Source: Lepisosteus oculatus (lineage: Eukaryota; Chordata; Actinopteri; Semionotiformes; Lepisosteidae). Taken from it: 64,000 nucleotides of DNA. A model generated the notes under the pieces. The model saw only the letters and a list, made by a program, of their open reading frames with translations, searched no databases and had not been told where the DNA came from. Made by a program: the position numbers and the translations under genes. The DNA lies in the NCBI RefSeq assembly GCF_040954835.1, contig NC_090697.1:3856501-3920500 (forward strand), read 5' to 3'. This document shows positions 60,521-64,000 of the stretch, one piece after another (the stretch's first letter is position 1; every line of letters begins with the position of its first letter).

Positions 60521-61640
60521 AACCATTTTAGTCTGTTGATGCGAGTCCCTTTGCCATTGATTATTCCATTGAGGACAGAGAAGAGCTCCATAATAAGCAT
60601 TCTTTCCAAACCCACCTTCTTCTGGGGACCTGTAGGTCTTGCAGACCTTCATAACTCTGTGAGCTGACTGCGTCTCCACTTGCTTGGCTGAAGAAGGGCA
60701 TCTGATTGACAAGTGTCATGGTGTTTTGTCTTTCCTTTCTAACTCTTTTGTTTCCCCTCTGTTTCAGTTATATTTCCTACAAGCTCAATATCTCCATTTG
60801 CCTCATGTGTCACCTATGACTGTTAGGTGATTGATGGGCATATGGTCAAACAGTGTGTCCAAATAATTCTGTGAAAACCACTGTTTGATGTGTTGTTTGT
60901 GCTAGGGTGTTGGTAAGATCTAAAAGACAGAGCAGACACAAAAGAGAAAAAAATCACCATACTCAACAAACATACTGGCCATTATATGTACAGGGTATAC
61001 TGTAACTCAAATAAAAATAGCCCTCAAGACACTGCCATCTTCTCCTTTCTGTCGCTCTGTGAAATAAACAATGCAAAGGAGTGTGATCTTTTGTAGTAGT
61101 ATATAGTCCTATAGTATAGTATAAAAGTCATGAGTATGTTATATTTTTAAGAAATATGATTATTAGACTAAAAAAAGATTAAATGAAGCTGCTATTTCAG
61201 TAACGTTTAATGCAACACAAATGCCATGTATCAATTTGTTTTGAGTTATGAATGGATGAAAGCAGTATGCTGAACAGGACTGTGGTATACACACTGCTGT
61301 CTGCTGATGTGAGATTTTGACTTCTTCTCAGGCCATAATAAGATTTTTTTTAAACCCAACCATATGTCATCCTCAGATCAGTGAGGCATTAGCCAATTCT
61401 ACAAATTAGTTTGATTAGAGGGTCTGGATTGCTTCCTCTCACTTCTAATCTTACTTATGTCCATCTATTTATTATATTTTCAAAGATTGTAAGAATTGCA
61501 AGTTATTTAATGTTTTGTTCAAAAATGGCATCCACTGGATGGATCTTGTACAGTATATTGTTGTATATATAAAGTGTATATTGAGTTCTTTATTCATCGT
61601 AAACGTTTTTTACAGTGTGTTAGGTAATGGCATTACTGGC
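60521..61640. other. End of the repeated unit and unique spacer
   Basis: The run to about 61005 matches units 1 and 2, including the empty TA site at 60815-60816. From about 61010 the sequence is unique in the window. No gene was recognised. Confidence 0.5.
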
Positions 61641-61644
61641 CAAG

Positions 61645-61826
61645 TAGAGCAACTGTAATGACCACTGGAAGCTTATCTGTTTCTCCATGGTGAAATTAAC
61701 TGTATGACCTTATAAAAGTACACAGAGACTTAACCATCCTTTGGGTATACCGGCACCACAGTTAAGCATTTATAAAGACATCAACATTGGAAATTCAGGA
61801 AGTCCATAGGAAAATCAAGACTTGAG
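61645..61826 (+). promoter_or_regulatory. Conserved promoter and non-coding exon 1 of receptor 5
   Basis: TATAAAG at 61771-61777 and a donor GAG|GTAGGT at 61827. The block lines up with the promoters of copies 1-4 although most neighbouring sequence does not, a sign of constraint. The intron would run 61827-62858 (1032 bp) and holds a Penelope-like dimer. Confidence 0.6.
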
Positions 61827-62437
61827 GTAGGTGCGAAAAACAAATATTTTACACATTATAACTAGTTTTCTAAAAGTCTTTAGCTTGTGATAATTAAGTC
61901 TTCTTTATGGTTTGTAAAGATTAATACACTCTATGTATTATGCATGAATTCCAAAATATCTTTCTTTAATTGTGTACAAATAAAGTCTTACAGAAGAAAC
62001 TGGTAAATGATCAGATTTATGCAATAGTTTTATTTGAAAATGTGTTCCTTAAGAATAAATATTAGATTTTAATTTTATTTTTGAAAGGATTTTCCAAAAA
62101 AGATATTTCCCAAAAATATATCCTAATTTAAAAAAAGTTAAAAAAAGGTTTCTTTAGAAAAAAATGCATTTCAGGAAAAACTTAAATTCTGATCTCTACA
62201 AAATGTTCAAAGAATATTCATTATTATTATTTTTTTGAGAAGTGGAATCTGGATCAGGGGATCATGGGTTTTATATCCCTAGAGGGATGCTATTTTTGTA
62301 CTCTTGAGCAAGTAACTTTATTCAAATTGCTCCAGTAAATACCCTTCTGTTTGAGTGGTCTTCATTGAAAATGAAAAATCTGTAAAGTGACTTATCTGGT
62401 GAAATAAAGTTTTATATGTACAGTATGTAATACATGT

Positions 62438-62615
62438 GGGGAGCTGCCTCAGCATGCGTAGGCTGTAAAGGAACAAGTAATAGGCTTATTCCAGGCTGGA
62501 AAAAGAAGAGAGAAAACACAATGTTTCGGCTGTGGAGCCTTCTTCAGGTGTGAAGCAGAAACGTTGTGTTTTCTTTCTTCTCTTTTCAGAATGGAATAAA
62601 CCTATTACTTGTTCC
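62438..62615. mobile_element. Penelope-like inverted dimer in the intron of receptor 5, 15-bp target duplication
   Basis: A minus-strand half followed by a plus-strand half of the same tail, flanked by a perfect 15-bp repeat GTATGTAATACATGT (62423-62437 and 62616-62630). Core phrases are GTTTCGGCTGTGGAGCCTTC on one side and AAACGTTGTGTTTTC on the other. Confidence 0.8.
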
Positions 62616-62878
62616 GTATGTAATACATGTCTGAATAGAAAGGTATATAAAGTCATATAGTATAAGAAAAATGTGTTGCACATCAGTATATATACAGTAA
62701 TGGGATATATGGATATTAAAGTTCTTTCTGTTAAGAACACCAGAAAGATGTTCCTTATTATGACATGCATAAAGTATAGACTGATATAAAGCTATCTATT
62801 AAAAACCTCATGTGAGGAGTTTTATGAATGAAAATTAAGTTTGACACGCTTTTTTCAGGGATCACCACACCTGGAGAG

Positions 62879-63934
62879 ATGAGCTCCTCGGTCAGACAGA
62901 ACTTCAATTTTACTGAAAATTCAAATATACACTTCTGTTTTGAATCCATTAGTGGCTCCTGTAGAAGGGTAACCAAACCAGTTACCTTACGGTTTGTACT
63001 GTACTTTATTATGGTGATAATTATACTGGCCACAGTGTGTGGAAACTTTGTGGTTATAATTTCAATTGCATACTTCAAACAGCTCCATACCAATACAAAT
63101 TACTTGATTCTCTCACTGGCAGTTTGTGACTTTCTGTTGGGAGTGATCACCATGCCTAACACAATGGTTTATGCTGTTGAAGGTTGCTGGTACCTGGGAA
63201 GTTTGTTTTGTCAAATTCACACGGCCACTGACATGATGCTCTCCACAGCTTCCATATTCCACTTGTGTTCCATCTCCATTGACCGTTACTTTGCTGTGTG
63301 TAACCCTCTGAGTTACAGAACCAAAATCACGTCTGGTGTCATACTTCTGATGATCATAATCAGTTGGGTAGTTTCGGGGTTATTTGGCTTTACAATGGTT
63401 TTCCTGAAGCTGAATATAAAAGGGATAGAGGATTTTTATCACAGATATATTGACTGTGTAGGGGGTTGTTTTATGTTTTTCAGTAAATTCTCTGGACCTC
63501 TGTCCACTTTGTTCTCATATTTTATTCCTGCATTTATCATGCTGGGAATTTACTTTAAAATATATTTAGTAGCCAGACATCAGGCCAGGTCTATCAAAGA
63601 TATAACACAGCAAATTCAAGATTCTAAAGAGAACAAGGTTGGAGTTTCAAGTCAGCAGGAGAGAAAAGCAGCAAAAACCTTAGGCATAGTAGTGGGAGTG
63701 TTTGTATTCCTCTGGACTCCTTTTTTTGTTTGTATCTTCTCTAATCCTATTCTTGAGTATTCAATGTCACCTATCCTGGTAGACACCACATTCTGGTTTG
63801 CTTATTTAAACTCCGCTTGTAACCCCATTATATATGCTTTTTTCTACACCTGGTTCAGAAAAGCAACAAGTGTTATTGTCACTGGTAAAATATTTGAAAA
63901 AGACTCCTGTTGGACTGAGTTGCTAGCAGAATAA
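62879..63934 (+). CDS. taar1: Trace amine-associated receptor 1-like, copy 5 (intact, diverged)
   Basis: A 351-residue receptor with the same hallmarks: N10FT site, D84, C111, D118, DRY 135-137, CVGGC loop, W279, W306, Y309, NPIIY 315-319. It is the most diverged copy. Changes cluster near the likely ligand pocket: Y94 to N at the end of TM2, V185 to D plus Y188/K189 to H/R in the second extracellular loop, C209/S210 to S/T in TM5, TVPP (295-298) to SMSP at the TM6-TM7 loop and G308 to A in TM7. The start is the first ATG after the TTTTTTCAG acceptor (exon from 62859). An in-frame ATG at 62828 lies before it. A 187-bp segment (63177-63363) is identical to copy 4, which suggests gene conversion. 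The window ends shortly after the stop, so the 3' region is not seen. Confidence 0.93.
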   Translation: MSSSVRQNFNFTENSNIHFCFESISGSCRRVTKPVTLRFVLYFIMVIIILATVCGNFVVIISIAYFKQLHTNTNYLILSLAVCDFLLGVITMPNTMVYAVEGCWYLGSLFCQIHTATDMMLSTASIFHLCSISIDRYFAVCNPLSYRTKITSGVILLMIIISWVVSGLFGFTMVFLKLNIKGIEDFYHRYIDCVGGCFMFFSKFSGPLSTLFSYFIPAFIMLGIYFKIYLVARHQARSIKDITQQIQDSKENKVGVSSQQERKAAKTLGIVVGVFVFLWTPFFVCIFSNPILEYSMSPILVDTTFWFAYLNSACNPIIYAFFYTWFRKATSVIVTGKIFEKDSCWTELLAE

Positions 63935-64000
63935 ATTAACAAAGATAGCATTCCTTTGGACTTTGGAATTTTGTAAATTTGAAATTTGTAAAGGGTTTTT

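Noticed and set aside
13673-62615. CRISPR-like array made of the recurring GTTTCGGCC... phrase
   Set aside because: The copies are far apart, face both ways and are Penelope-like tails in vertebrate DNA.

Overview
The window reads as nuclear DNA of a ray-finned fish. It holds a tandem array of five trace amine-associated receptor genes of TAAR1 type, packed in fish-type repeats: Tc1 transposons, an L2/CR1-group LINE, Penelope-like elements, tRNA-derived SINEs and fossil LTR elements. A non-teleost lineage such as a bichir or reedfish would fit, but that is a guess. No bacterial or organellar features, real tRNA or rRNA genes, or CRISPR arrays were seen.

Layout. 1-13.4 kb is an old repeat nest with no host gene recognised. 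It holds a TA-flanked DNA element with CAGATGCAGCC ends (892-3789), a retrovirus-like fossil on the minus strand (about 5.7-8.9 kb), a GC-rich Ty3/gypsy fossil on the minus strand (about 9.4-11.8 kb) and two SINEs. From 13.4 kb to the end lie the five receptor units, all on the plus strand. Coding parts are 15328-16383 (intact), 27900-28915 (pseudogene with a 40-bp deletion), 44678-45733 (intact), 54032-55087 (intact) and 62879-63934 (intact, most diverged). Each intact gene encodes 351 residues. Each has a conserved TATA box, a short non-coding first exon ending in a GTAAGT-type donor (GTAGGT in the fifth), a 0.5-1.0 kb intron, and a coding exon starting after a T-rich CAG acceptor.

The spacers are copies of one duplicated unit, so insertions present in one unit and absent in another give exact empty sites. 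They reveal (1) a TA-targeting DNA element family with 18-bp ends, long inverted arms, a tRNA-like module and four TACCG boxes 10 bp apart, one copy being 5.8 kb; (2) short Penelope-like insertions built as inverted dimers with 12-15 bp target duplications and a hammerhead-ribozyme-like core; (3) a LINE and a truncated element shared by units 2 and 3, showing that these are sister duplicates; and (4) a 187-bp stretch of perfect identity between receptors 4 and 5 inside otherwise diverged sequence, the mark of gene conversion.

The receptors should be amine-sensing class A GPCRs at the plasma membrane. They keep the amine-binding Asp of TM3, DRY, the TM6 Trp, the TM7 W/Y pair and NPxxY. Copy 5 has changed several residues near the pocket. 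Expression site (olfactory or other) cannot be read from the sequence.
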